From positions 1 through 53,721 of the forward strand of contig NW_003137413.1 in the NCBI RefSeq assembly GCF_000003605.2: DNA of 53,721 nt. The letters are read 5' to 3'. Within the stretch, counting starts at the first letter, position 1. Each line of letters opens with the position of its first letter. Origin of the DNA: Saccoglossus kowalevskii (taxonomy: Eukaryota; Hemichordata; Enteropneusta; Harrimaniidae). Both the position numbers and the translations under genes were made by a program. The notes beneath the pieces were generated by a model that saw only the letters and a program-made list of their open reading frames with translations, ran no database searches and was not told the DNA's origin. This document shows, in pieces, positions 22,631-36,240 of the stretch.

Positions 22631-24060
22631 CTCTACAATGAGTATGTGTTACATTCATTGACATTGACCAACACTGTAAAGTGAGTATATGTATATTCAT
22701 TGGCACTGTCCAACACTCGACAATGAGTATATGTTATATTCATTAGCATCGACCAACATTCTACAATGAGAATGTGTTACATTCATTGGCATTGACCAAC
22801 ACTCTACAATGAGTATATGTTATATTCATTGGCATCGACCAACATTATACAATGAGTATATGTTACATTCATTGGCACTGATCAAGACTCTACAATGAGT
22901 ATGTATTACATTCATTGGCATTGACCAAGACTCGTCAATGAGTATATGCTATATTCATTGGCACCGATCAAGACTCTACAATGAGTATGTATTACATTCA
23001 TTGGCACTGTCCAACACTCGACAATGAGTATATGTTATATTCATTGGCATCGACCAACATTCTACAATGAGTATGTGTTACATTCATTTGCATTGACAAA
23101 CACTCTACAATGAGTATGTGTTACATTCATTTGCATTGACAAACACTCTACAATGAGTATATGTTACATTCATTGACATTGACCAACACTCTAAAATAAG
23201 TATATGTTATATTTATCGGCATTGACCAATACTCTACAATGAGTATATGTTATATTCATTGCCATCGACCAACATTCTAAAACGAGTATGTGTTACATTA
23301 ATTGGCATTGACCAAGACGCTACAATGAGTATGTGTTACATTAATTGGCATTGACCAAGACTCTACAATGAGTATGTGTTACATTCATTGACATTGACCA
23401 ACACTGTAAAGTGAGTATATGTATATTCATTGGCACTGTCCAACACTCGACAATGAGTATATGTTATATTCATTAGCATCGACCAACATTCTACAATGAG
23501 AATGTGTTACATTCATTGGCATTGACCAACACTCTACAATGATTATATGTTATATTCATTGGCATCGACCAACATTATACAATGAGTATATGTTACATTC
23601 ATTGGCACTGATCAAGACTCTACAATGAGTATGTATTACATTCATTGGCATTGACCAAGACTCGTCAATGAGTATATGCTATATTCATTGGCACCGATCA
23701 AGACTCTACAATGAGTATGTATTACATTCATTGGCACTGTCCAACACTCGACAATGAGTATATGTTATATTCATTGGCATCGACCAACATTCTACAATGA
23801 GTATGTGTTACATTCATTTGCATTGACAAACACTCTACAATGAGTATGTGTTACATTCATTTGCATTGACAAACACTCTACAATGAGTATATGTTACATT
23901 CATTGACATTGACCAACACTCTAAAATAAGTATATGTTATATTTATCGGCATTGACCAATACTCTACAATGACTATATGTTATATTCATTGCCATCGACC
24001 AACATTCTTAAACGAGTACGTGTTACATTAATTGGCATTGACCAAGACGCTACAATGAGT
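22631..24060 (+). repeat. 730-bp (17-mer) HOR, two tandem copies
   Basis: GTAAAGTGAG occurs at 22676 and 23406, 730 bp apart; 730 = 17 x 43 - 1, the missing base being in the 42-bp TATATGTATATTC unit. Both copies run through TTAGCATCGACC, AATGTG, ATTATACAATGAG, CACTGATCAAGACTC, ACTCGTCAATGAG, CACCGATC, GTCCAACACTCG, two octamer units, AAAATAAG, TTTATCGG, AAACGAG, GACGCTAC. The second copy has private changes GATTATATG (23539) and CAATGACTATATG (23969) that recur at 52990 and 53420. Confidence 0.8.
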
Positions 24061-24850
24061 ATGTGTTACATTAATTGGCATTGACCAAGACTCTACAATG
24101 AGTATATGTTATATTCATTGGAATTGACCAACACTCAACAATGAGTATGTGTTACATTCATTGACACTGACCAAGACGCTACTATGAGTATGTATTACAT
24201 TCATTGGCATTGACCACAATTCTACAATGAGTATGTGTTACATTCATTGGCATTGACCAACACTGTAAAGTGAGTATATGTTATATTCATTGGCACTGTC
24301 CAACACTCGACAATGAGTATATTTTATATTCATTAGCATCGACCAACATTCTACAATGAGAATGTGTTACATTCATTGCCATTGACCAACACTCTACAAT
24401 GAGTATATGTTATATTCATTGGCATCGACCAACATTATACAATGAGTATATGTTACATTCATTGGCACTGATCAAGACTCTACAATGAGTATGTATTACA
24501 TTCATTGGCATTGACCAAGACTCGTCAATGAGTATATGCTATATTCATTGGCACTGATCAAGACTCTACAATGAGTATGTATTACATTCATTGGCATTGA
24601 CCAAGACTCGTCAATGAGTATATGCTATATTCATTGGCATCGATCAACATTCTACAATGAGAATTGTTTACATTCATTGGCATTGGCCAACACTGTAAAA
24701 TGAGTATATGTTACATTCATTGGCACTGTCCAACACTCGACAATGAGTATATGTTATATTCATTGGCATCGACCAACATTCTACAATCAGAACGTGTTAC
24801 ATTCATTGGCATTGACCAACACTCTAAAATGAGTATATGTTATATTCATT
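24061..24850 (+). repeat. Block E copy 1 (also at 34.04 and 46.06 kb)
   Basis: Matches 34.04-34.75 kb at offset 9899 (GTAAAGTGAG 24265/34164; rare CAATCAGAACGTG near 24785/34684) and 46.06-46.81 kb at offset 21956-21957. Three copies share GAGAATTGTTTAC, TTGGCCAACACTG and CAATCAGAACG. Order: CTCAACAATGAG, CTACTATGAG, ATTCTACAATGAG, GTAAAGTGAG, TATATTTTATATTC, TTGCCATTGACC, ATTATACAATGAG, CACTGATC, ACTCGTCAATGAG. Confidence 0.78.
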
Positions 24851-26430
24851 GACATTGACCAACACTCTAAAATAAGTATATGTTATATTTATCGGCATTG
24901 ACCAATACTCTACAATGAGTATATGTTATATTCATTGCCATCGACCAACATTCTAAAACGAGTATGTGTTACATTAATTGGCATTGACCAAGACGCTACA
25001 ATGAGTATATGTTACATTCATTGACACTGACCAAGACTCTACTATGAGTATGTATTACATTCATTGGCATTGACCACAATTCTACAATGAGAATGTGTTA
25101 CATTCATTGGCATTTACCAACACTCTACAATGAGTATGTGTTACATTCATTGGCATTGACCAGCACTGTAAAATGAGTATATGTTATATTCATTGGCACT
25201 GTCCAACACTCGACAATGAGTATATGTTATACTCATTGGCATCGACCAACATTCTACAATGAGAATGTGTTACATTCATTGGAATTGACCAACACTCTAC
25301 AATGAGTATATGTTATATTCATTGCCATCGACCAACATTCTAAAACGAGTATGTGTTACATTAATTGGCATTGACCAAGACGCTACAATGAGTATGTGTT
25401 ACATTAATTGGCATTGACCAAGACTCTACAATGAGTATATGTTATATTCATTGGAATTGACCAACACTCAACAATGAGTATATGTTATATTCATTGGCAT
25501 CGACCAACATTCTACAATGAGTATGTGTTACATTCATTTGCATTGACAAACACTCTACAATGAGTATGTGTTACATTCATTTGCATTGACAAACACTCTA
25601 CAATGAGTATATGTTACATTCATTGACATTGACCAACACTCTAAAATAAGAATATGTTATATTTATCGGCATTGACCAATACTCTACAATGAGTATATGT
25701 TATATTCATTGGAATTGACCAACACACAACAATGAGTATATGTTACATTCATTGACACTGACCAAGACTCTACTATGAGTATGTATTACATTCATTGGCA
25801 TTGACCACAATTCTACAATGAGAATGTGTTACATTCATTGGCATTTACCAACACTCTACAATGAGTATGTGTTACATTCATTGGCATTGACCAGCACTGT
25901 AAAATGAGTATATGTTATATTCATTGGCACTGTCCAACACTCGACAATGAGTATATGTTATACTCATTGGCATCGACCAACATTCTACAATGAGAATGTG
26001 TTACATTCATTGGAATTGACCAACACTCTACAATGAGTATATGTTATATTCATTGCCATCGACCAACATTCTAAAACGAGTATGTGTTACATTAATTGGC
26101 ATTGACCAAGACGCTACAATGAGTATGTGTTACATTAATTGGCATTGACCAAGACTCTACAATGAGTATATGTTATATTCATTGGAATTGACCAACACTC
26201 AACAATGAGTATATGTTATATTCATTGGCATCGACCAACATTCTACAATGAGTATGTGTTACATTCATTTGCATTGACAAACACTCTACAATGAGTATGT
26301 GTTACATTCATTTGCATTGACAAACACTCTACAATGAGTATATGTTACATTCATTGACATTGACCAACACTCTAAAATAAGTATATGTTATATTTATCGG
26401 CATTGACCAATACTCTACAATGAGTATATG
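24851..26430 (+). repeat. 731-bp (17-mer) HOR, two tandem copies, different from the 730-bp one
   Basis: TTGACACTGACC at 25021 and 25752, TTATACTC at 25228 and 25958, and CCAACACTCAAC near 25461 and 26192 give 730-731 bp, exactly 17 x 43 within one base. The composition (CTACTATGAG, ATTTACCAACACTC, CAGCACTG, TTATACTC) belongs to the 2025-bp HOR family and not to the 730-bp tandem just upstream, so the same monomer number arose twice from different parts. Copies differ at AAAATAAGAATATG (near 25645) versus AAAATAAGTATATG. Confidence 0.8.
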
Positions 26431-27190
26431 TTATATTCATTGCCATCGACCAACATTCTAAAACGAGTATGTGTTACATTAATTGGCATTGACCAAGACG
26501 CTACAATGAGTATGTGTTACATTAATTGGCATTGACCAAGACGCTACAATGAGTATGTGTTACATTAATTGGCATTGACCAAGACTCTATACAATGAGTA
26601 TATGTTATATTCATTTGAATTGACCAACACTCTACAATGAGTATGTGTTACATTCATTGGCATTGACCAACACTGTAAAGTGAGTATATGTATATTCATT
26701 GGCACTGTCCAACACTCGACAATTAGTATATGTTATATTCATTAGCATCGACCAACATTCTACAATGAGAATGTGTTACATTCATTGGCATTGACCAACA
26801 CTCTACAATGAGTATATGTTATATTCATTGGCATCGACCAACATTATACAATGAGTATATGTTACATTCATTGGCACTGATCAAGACTCTACAATGAGTA
26901 TGTATTACATTCATTGGCATTGACCAAGACTCGTCAATGAGTATATGCTATATTCATTGGCACCGATCAAGACTCTACAATGAGTATGTATTACATTCAT
27001 TGACATTGACCAAGACTCGTCAATGAGTATATGCTATATTCATTGGCATCGACCAACATTCTACAATGAGAACGTGTTACATTCATTGGCATTGGCCAAC
27101 ATTCTACAATGAGTATATGTATATTCATTGGCATCGACCAACATTCTACAATGAGTATATGTTATATTCATTGGCATCGACCAACATTCT
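26431..27190 (+). repeat. 27-mer HOR fragment
   Basis: Starts with AAAACGAG, GACGCTAC units, the 45-bp CTCTATACAATGAG unit and TTTGAATTGACC, then GTAAAGTGAG (26675), TATATGTATATTC, TTAGCATCGACC, AATGTG, ATTATACAATGAG, CACTGATC and ACTCGTCAATGAG units, as in 1-1163. It then skips to AACGTG with TTGGCCAACATTC. One unit near 27110 is 42 bp long (TATATGTATATTC). CAATTAGTATATG near 26721 is private. Confidence 0.72.
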
Positions 27191-28200
27191 ACAATGAGTA
27201 TGTGTTACATTCATTTGCATTGACAAACACTCTACAATGAGTATATGTTACATTCATTGACATTGACCAACACTCTAAAATAAGTATATGTTATATTTAT
27301 CGGCATTGACCAATACTCTACAATGAGTATATGTTATATTCATTGCCATCGACCAACATTCTAAAACGAGTATGTGTTACATTAATTGGCATTGACCAAG
27401 ACGCTACAATGAGTATGTGTTACATTAATTGGCATTGACCAAGACTCTATACAATGAGTATATGTTATATTCATTGGAATTGACCAACACTCTACAATGA
27501 GTATGTGTTACATTCATTGGCATTGACCAACACTGTAAAGTGAGTATATGTATATTCATTGGCACTGTCCAACACTCGACAATGAGTATATGTTATATTC
27601 ATTAGCATCGACCAACATTCTACAATGAGAATGTGTTACATTCATTGGCATTGACCAACACTCTACAATGAGTTTATGTTATATTCATTGGCATCGACCA
27701 ACATTATACAATGAGTATATGTTACATTCATTGACATTGACCAACACTCTAAAATAAGTATATGTTATATTTATCGGCATTGACCAATACTCTACAATGA
27801 GTATATGTTATATTCATTGCCATCGACCAACATTCTAAAACGAGTATGTGTTACATTAATTGGCATTGACCAAGACGCTACAATGAGCATGTGTTACATT
27901 AATTGTCATTGATCAAGACTCTATACAATGAGTATATGTTATATTCATTGGAATTGACCAACACTCAACAATGAGTATATGTTACATTCATTGACACTGA
28001 CCAAGACTCTACTATGAGTATGTATTACATGCATTGGCATTGACCACAATTCTACAATGAGTATGTGTTACATTCATTGGCATTGACCAAGTCTGTAAAG
28101 TGAGTATATGTTATATTCATTGGCACTGTCCAACACTCGACAATGAGTATATTTTATATTCATTAGCATCGACCAACATTCTACAATGAGAATGTGTTAC
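27191..28200 (+). repeat. Block D copy 3
   Basis: GTAAAGTGAG at 27535 and GTCTGTAAAG at 28095 match 17378 and 17938 at offset 10157. Private changes include GAGTTTATG (about 27670), GAGCATGTGTTAC (about 27886), TTGTCATTGATC (about 27903) and CCAAGTCTG, so this copy is more diverged than copies 1 and 2. It leaves the block near 28200 by jumping to a TTGACATTGACC, AAAATAAG unit. Confidence 0.72.
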
Positions 28201-29930
28201 ATTCATTGACATTGACCAACACTCTAAAATAAGTATATGTTATATTTATCGGCATTGACCAATACTCTACAATGAGTATATGTTATATTCATTGCCATCG
28301 ACCAACATTCTAAAACGAGTATGTGTTACATTAATTGGCATTGACCAAGACGCTACAATGAGTATGTGTTACATTAATTGGCATTGACCAAGACTCTATA
28401 CAATGAGTATATGTTATATTCATTGGAATTGACCAACACTCTGCAATGAGTATGTGTTACATTCATTGGCATTGACCAACACTGTAAAGTGAGTATATGT
28501 ATATTCATTGGCACTGTCCAACACTCGACAATGAGTATATGTTATATTCATTAGCATCGACCAACATTCTACAATGAGAATGTGTTACATTCATTGGCAT
28601 TGACCAACACTCTACAATGAGTATATGTTATATTCATTGGCATCGACCAACATTATACAATGAGTATATGTTACATTCATTGGCACTGATCAAGACTCTA
28701 CAATGAATATGTATTACATTCATTGGCATTGACCAAGACTCGTCAATGAGTATATGCTATATTCATTGGCACCGATCAAGACTCTACAATGAGTATGTAT
28801 TACATTCATTGGCACTGTCCAACACTCGACAATGAGTATATGCTATATTCATTGGCATCGATCAACATTCTACAATGAGAATTTTTTACATTCATTGGCA
28901 TTGACCAACATTCTACAATGAGTATATGTTACATTCATTTGCATTGACCAACATTCTACAACGAGTATGTGTTACATTCATTTGCATTGACAAACACTCT
29001 ACAATTAGTATATGTTACATTCATTGACATTGACCAACACTCTAAAATAAGTATATGTTATATTTATCGGCATTTACCAATACTCTACAATGAGTATATG
29101 TTATATTCATTGCCATCGACCAACATTCTAAAACGAGTATGTGTTACATTAATTGGCATTGACCAAGACGCTACAATGAGTATGTGTTACATTAATTGGC
29201 ATTGACCAAGACTCTACAATGAGTATATGTTATATTCATTGGAATTGACAAACACTCTACAATTAGTATATGTTACATTCATTGACATTGACCAACACTC
29301 TAAAATAAGTATATGTTATATTTATCGGCATTTACCAATACTCTACAATGAGTATATGTTATATTCATTGCCATCGACCAACATTCTAAAACGAGTATGT
29401 GTTACATTAATTGGCATTGACCAAGACGCTACAATGAGTATATGTTATATTCATTGGCATCGACCAACATTCTACAATGAGAACGTGTTACATTCATTGG
29501 CATTGACCAACACTCTGCAATGAGTATATGTTATATTCATTGGCATCGAGCAACATTCTACAATGAGTATGTGTTACATTCATTTGCATTGTCAAACACT
29601 CTACAATGAGTATATGTTACATTCATTGACATTGACCATCACTCTAAAATAAGTATATGTTATATTTATCGGCATTGACCAATACTCTACAATGAGTATA
29701 TGTTATATTCATTGCCATCGACCAACATTCTAAAACGAGTATGTGTTACATTAATTGGCATTGACCAAGACGCTACAATGAGTATGTGTTATATTCATTC
29801 CCATCGACCAACATTCTAAAACGAGTATGTGTTACATTAATTGGCATTGACCAAGACGCTACAATGAGTATGTGTTACATTAATTGGCATTGACCAAGAC
29901 TCTACAATGAGTATGTGTTACATTAATTGG
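28201..29930 (+). repeat. Block F copy 1: 27-mer start plus hexamers
   Basis: 28.3-29.25 kb matches 32.3-33.25 kb at a constant offset of 4004 (GTAAAGTGAG 28484/32488; rare CAATGAATATGTATTAC near 28702/32706; hexamer start 28969/32973). 28.82-29.91 kb also matches 30.37-31.46 kb at offset 1550 (36 x 43 + 2), sharing GAGAATTTTTTAC. Hexamers lie at 28969 and 29227. TTCCCATCGACC near 29798 and GACCATCACTC near 29636 are private or rare variants; the latter is also near 4262. Confidence 0.72.
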
Positions 29931-32320
29931 CATTGATCAAGACTCTATACAATGAGTATATGTTATATTCATTGGAATTGACCAACACTCAACAATGAGT
30001 ATATGTTACATTCATTGACACTGACCAAGACTCTACTATGAGTATGTATTACATGCATTGGCATTGACCACAATTCTACAATGAGTATGTGTTACATTCA
30101 TTGGCATTGACCAACTCTGTAAAGTGAGTATATGTTATATTCATTGGCACTGTCCAACACTCGACAATGAGTATATTTTATATTCATTAGCATCGACCAA
30201 CATTCTACAATGAGAATGTGTTACATTCATTGGCATTGACCAACACTCTACAATGAGTATGTATTACATTCATTGGCATTGACCAAGACTCGTCAATGAG
30301 CATATGCTATATTCATTGGCACCGACCAAGACTCTACAATGAGTATGTATTACATTCATTGACATTGACCAAGACTCGTCAATGAGTATATGCTATATTC
30401 ATTGGCATCGATCAACATTCTACAATGAGAATTTTTTACATTCATTGGCATTGACCAACATTCTACAATGAGTATATGTTACATTCATTTGCATTGACCA
30501 ACATTCTACAACGAGTATGTGTTACATTCATTTGCATTGACAAACACTCTACAATTAGAATATGTTACATTCATTGACATTGACCAACACTCTAAAATAA
30601 GTATATGTTATATTTATCGGCATTTACCAATACTCTACAATGAGTATATGTTATATTCATTGCCATCGACCAACATTCTAAAACGAGTATGTGTTACATT
30701 AATTGGCATTGACCAAGACGCTACAATGAGTATGTGTTACATTAATTGGCATTGACCAAGACTCTACAATGAGTATATGTTATATTCATTGGAATTGACA
30801 AACACTCTACAATTAGTATATGTTACATTCATTGACTTTGACCAACACTCTAAAATAAGTATATGTTATATTTATCGGCATTTACCAATACTCTACAATG
30901 AGTATATGTTATATTCATTGCCATCGACCAACATTCTAAAACGAGTATGTGTTACATTAATTGGCATTGACCAAGACGCTACAATGAGTATATGTTATAT
31001 TCATTGGCATCGACCAACATTCTACAATGAGAACGTGTTACATTCATTGGCATTGACCAACACTCTGCAATGAGTATATGTTATATTCATTGGCATCGAG
31101 CAACATTCTACAATGAGTATGTGTTACATTCATTTGCATTGTCAAACACTCTACAATGAGTATATGTTACATTCATTGACATTGACCAACACTCTAAAAT
31201 AAGTATATGTTATATTTATCGGCATTGACCAATACTCTACAATGAGTATATGTTATATTCATTGCCAACGACCAACATTCTAAAACGAGTATGTGTTACA
31301 TTAATTGGCATTGACCAAGACGCTACAATGAGTATGTGTTATATTCATTGCCATCGACCAACATTCTAAAACGAGTATGTGTTACATTAATTGGCATTGA
31401 CCAAGACGCTACAATGAGTATGTGTTACATTAATTGGCATTGACCAAGACTCTACAATGAGTATATGTTATATTCATTGGAATTGACAAACACTCTACAA
31501 TTAGTATATGTTACATTCATTGACATTGATCAACACTCTAAAATAAGTATATGTTATATTTATCGGCATTTACCAATACTCTACAATGAGTATATGTTAT
31601 ATTCATTGCCATCGACCAACATTCTAAAACGAGTATGTGTTACATTAATTGGCATTGACCAAGACGCTACAATGAGTATATGTTATATTCATTGGCATCG
31701 ACCAACATTCTACAATGAGAACGTGTTACATTCATTGGCATTGACCAACACTCTGCAATGAGTATATGTTATATTCATTGGCATCGACCAACATTCTACA
31801 ATGAGTATGTGTTACATTCATTTGCATTGTCAAACACTCTACAATGAGTATATGTTACATTCATTGACATTGACCAACACTCTAAAATAAGTATATGTTA
31901 TATTTATCGGCATTGACCAATACTCTACAATGAGTATATGTTATATTCATTGCCATCGACCAACATTCTAAAACGAGTATGTGTTACATTAATTGGCATT
32001 GACCAAGACGCTACAATGAGTATGTGTTACATTAATTGGCATTGACCAAGACTCTATACAATGAGTATATGTTATATTTATTGGAATTGACCAACACTCT
32101 ACAATGAGTATGTATTACATTCATTGGCATTGACCAAGACTCGTCAATGAGTATATGCTATATTCATTGTCACCGATCAAGACTCTACAATGAGTATGTA
32201 TTACATTCATTGACATTGACCAAGACTCGTCAATGAGTATATGCTATATTCATTGGCATCGACCAACATTCTACATCGAGAACGTGTTACATTCATTGGC
32301 ATTGACCAACACTCTATAAT
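29931..32320 (+). repeat. Block C copy 3 with flanks
   Basis: Hexamers at 30519 and 30777, then again at 31465 after 688 bp. The left part matches 5.25-6.09 kb at offset 24685 and the right part 6.35-7.9 kb at offset 24427; the 258-bp difference is exactly one hexamer present in the 5.8-kb copy and absent here. It continues through TTTATTGG (32077) and ACATCGAG (32273) to CTATAATGAG, then switches to TTACATTAATTGG near 32330. Confidence 0.76.
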
Positions 32321-34040
32321 GAGTATATGTTACATTAATTGGCATTGACCAAGACGCTACAATGAGTATGTGTTACATTAATTGGCATTGACCAAGACTC
32401 TATACAATGAGTATATGTTATATTCATTGGAATTGACCAACACTCTGCAATGAGTATGTGTTACATTCATTGGCATTGACCAACACTGTAAAGTGAGTAT
32501 ATGTATATTCATTGGCACTGTCCAACACTCGACAATGAGTATATGTTATATTCATTAGCATCGACCAACATTCTACAATGAGAATGTGTTACATTCATTG
32601 GCATTGACCAACACTCTACAATGAGTATATGTTATATTCATTGGCATCGACCAACATTATACAATGAGTATATGTTACATTCATTGGCACTGATCAAGAC
32701 TCTACAATGAATATGTATTACATTCATTGGCATTGACCAAGACTCGTCAATGAGTATATGCTATATTCATTGGCACCGATCAAGACTCTACAATGAGTAT
32801 GTATTACATTCATTGGCACTGTCCAACACTCGACAATGAGTATATGCTATATTCATTGGCATCGATCAACATTCTACAATGAGAATTTTTTACATTCATT
32901 GGCATTGACCAACATTCTACAATGAGTATATGTTACATTCATTTGCATTGACCAACATTCTACAACGAGTATGTGTTACATTCATTTGCATTGACAAACA
33001 CTCTACAATTAGTATATGTTACATTCATTGACATTGACCAACACTCTAAAATAAGTATATGTTATATTTATCGGCATTTACCAATACTCTACAATGAGTA
33101 TATGTTATATTCATTGCCATCGACCAACATTCTAAAACGAGTATGTGTTACATTAATTGGCATTGACCAAGACGCTACAATGAGTATGTGTTACATTAAT
33201 TGGCATTGACCAAGACTCTACAATGAGTATATGTTATATTCATTGGAATTGACAAACACTCTACAATTAGTATATGTTACATTCATTGACATTGATCAAC
33301 ACTCTAAAATAAGTATATGTTATATTTATCGGCATTTACCAATACTCTACAATGAGTATATGTTATATTCATTGGCATCGACCAACATTCTACAATGAGT
33401 ATGTGTTACATTCATTTGCATTGTCAAACACTCTACAATGAGTATATGTTACATTCATTGACATTGACCAACACTCTAAAATAAGTATATGTTATATTTA
33501 TCGGCATTGACCAATACTCTACAATGAGTATATGTTATATTCATTGCCATCGACCAACATTCTAAAACGAGTATGTGTTACATTAATTGGCATTGACCAA
33601 GACGCTACAATGAGTATGTGTTATATTCATTGCCATCGACCAACATTCTAAAACGAGTATGTGTTACATTAATTGGCATTGACCAAGACGCTACAATGAG
33701 TATGTGTTACATTAATTGGCATTGACCAAGACTCTACAATGAGTATATGTTATATTCATTGGAATTGACAAACACTCTACAATTAGTATATGTTACATTC
33801 ATTGACATTGATCAACACTCTAAAATAAGTATATGTTATATTTATCGGCATTTACCAATACTCTACAATGAGTATATGTTATATTCATTGCCATCGACCA
33901 ACATTCTAAAACGAGTATGTGTTACATTAATTGGCATTGACCAAGACGCTACAATGAGTATATGTTATATTCATTGGCATCGACCAACATTATACAATGA
34001 GTATATGTTACATTCATTGGCACTGATCAAGACTCTACAA
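32321..34040 (+). repeat. Block F copy 2 plus a rearranged hexamer region
   Basis: Matches 28.3-29.25 kb at offset 4004 up to about 33.25 kb. After the hexamers at 32973 and about 33231 it inserts a GGCATCGACC and octamer run, then the TATGTGTTATATTC duplication unit (near 33618), then a further hexamer from 33747. It ends by switching from ATTATACAATGAG and CACTGATCAAG units into block E near 34040. Confidence 0.68.
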
Positions 34041-34960
34041 TGAGTATGTGTTACATTCATTGACACTGACCAAGACGCTACTATGAGTATGTATTACATT
34101 CATTGGCATTGACCACAATTCTACAATGAGTATGTGTTACATTCATTGGCATTGACCAACACTGTAAAGTGAGTATATGTTATATTCATTGGCACTGTCC
34201 AACACTCGACAATGAGTATATTTTATATTCATTAGCATCGACCAACATTCTACAATGAGAATGTGTTACATTCATTGCCATTGACCAACACTCTACAATG
34301 AGTATATGTTATATTCATTGGCATCGACCAACATTATACAATGAGTATATGTTACATTCATTGGCACTGATCAAGACTCTACAATGAGTATGTATTACAT
34401 TCATTGGCATTGACCAAGACTCGTCAATGAGTATATGCTATATTCATTGGCACTGATCAAGACTCTACAATGAGTATGTATTACATTCATTGGCATTGAC
34501 CAAGACTCGTCAATGAGTATATGCTATATTCATTGGCATCGATCAACATTCTACAATGAGAATTGTTTACATTCATTGGCATTGGCCAACACTGTAAAAT
34601 GAGTATATGTTACATTCATTGGCACTGTCCAACACTCGACAATGAGTATATGTTATATTCATTGGCATCGACCAACATTCTACAATCAGAACGTGTTACA
34701 TTCATTGGCATTGACCAACACTCTAAAATGAGTATATGTTATATTCATTGGCATCGACCAACATTCTACAACGAGTGTGTGTTACATTCATTTGCATTGA
34801 CAAACACTCTACAATTAGTATATGTTACATTCATTGACATTGACCAACACTCTAAAATAAGTATATGTTATATTTATCGGCATTGACCATACTCTACATG
34901 AGTATATGTTATATTCATTGCCATCGACACATTCTAAACGAGTATGTGTTACGTTATTGG
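34041..34960 (+). repeat. Block E copy 2 with a cluster of single-base losses at its end
   Basis: Offset 9899 from block E copy 1 up to about 34750, and offset 12058 to copy 3 up to about 34885. From 34885 to 34955 there are several one-base losses compared with every sister copy: GACCATACTC, CTACATGAG, ATCGACACATTC, CTAAACGAG, TTACGTTATTGG. The last of these is also a stable variant elsewhere (36241, 38266, 40291, 49722). Confidence 0.72.
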
Positions 34961-36240
34961 CATTGACCAAGACTCTGCAATGAGTATATGCTATATTCAT
35001 TGGAATTGACCAACACTCAACAATGAGTATATGTTACATTCATTGGCACTGATCAAGACTCTACAATGAGTATGTATTACATTCATTGGCATTGACCAAG
35101 ACTCGTCAATGAGTATATGCTATATTCATTGGCACTGATCGAGACTCTACAATGAGTATGTATTACATTCATTGGCATTGATCAAGACTCGTCAATGAGT
35201 ATATGCTATATTCATTGGCATCGATCAACATTCTGCAATGAGAGTGTTTTACATTCATTGGCATTGACCAACATTCTATAATGAGTATATGTTACATTCA
35301 TTTGCATTGACCAACAACACTCTGCAATAAGTATATGTTATATTCATTGGCATTGACCAGTACTGTAAAATGAGTATATGTTATATTCATTGGCACTGTC
35401 CAACACTCGACAATGAGTATATGTTATATTCATTGGCATCGACCAACATTCTACAATGAGAACGTGTTACATTCATTGGCATTGACCAACACTCTACAAT
35501 GAGTATATGTTATATTCATTGGCATCGACCAACATTCTACAATGAGTATGTGTTACATTCATTTGCATTGACAAACACTCTACAGTGAGTATGTGTTACA
35601 TTCATTTGCATTGACAAACACTCTACAATGAGTATATGTTACATTCATTGACATTGACCAACACTCTAAAATAAGTATATGTTATATTTATCGCCATTGA
35701 CCAATACTCTACAATGAGTATATGTTATATTCATTGCCATCGACCAACATTCTAAAACGAGTATGTGTTACATTAATTGGCATTGACCAAGACTCTACAA
35801 TGAGTATATGTTATATTCATTGGAATTGACCAACACTCAACAATGAGTATATGTTACATTCATTGACACTGACCAAGACTCTACTATGAGTATGTATTAC
35901 ATTCATTGGCGTTGACCACAATTCTACAATGAGAATGTGTTACATTCATTGGCATTTACCAACACTCTACAATGAGTATGTGTTACATTCATTGGCATTG
36001 ACCAACACTGTAAAGTGAGTATATGTTATATTCATTGGCACTGTCCAACACTCGACAATGAGTATATGTTATATTCATTGGGATCGACCAACATTCTACA
36101 ATGAGAATGTGTTACATTCATTGGAATTGACCAACGCTCTACAATGAGTATATGTTATATTCATTGGCATCGACCAACATTCTACAATGAGTATGTGTTA
36201 CATTCATTGGCATTGACCAAGACGCTACAATGAGTATGTG
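34961..36240 (+). repeat. 25-mer-type block matching 40.57-41.53 kb
   Basis: The rare CTGATCGAGACTC at 35137/40739 and CTACAGTGAG at 35581/41183 give a constant offset of 5602. Also shared are CTGCAATGAGAGTG and CCAGTACTG. Near 35930 the match ends; this copy goes on with ATTTACCAACACTC, GTAAAGTGAG, TTGGGATCGACC and CCAACGCTC units up to the first TTACGTTATTGG at 36241. Confidence 0.74.
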
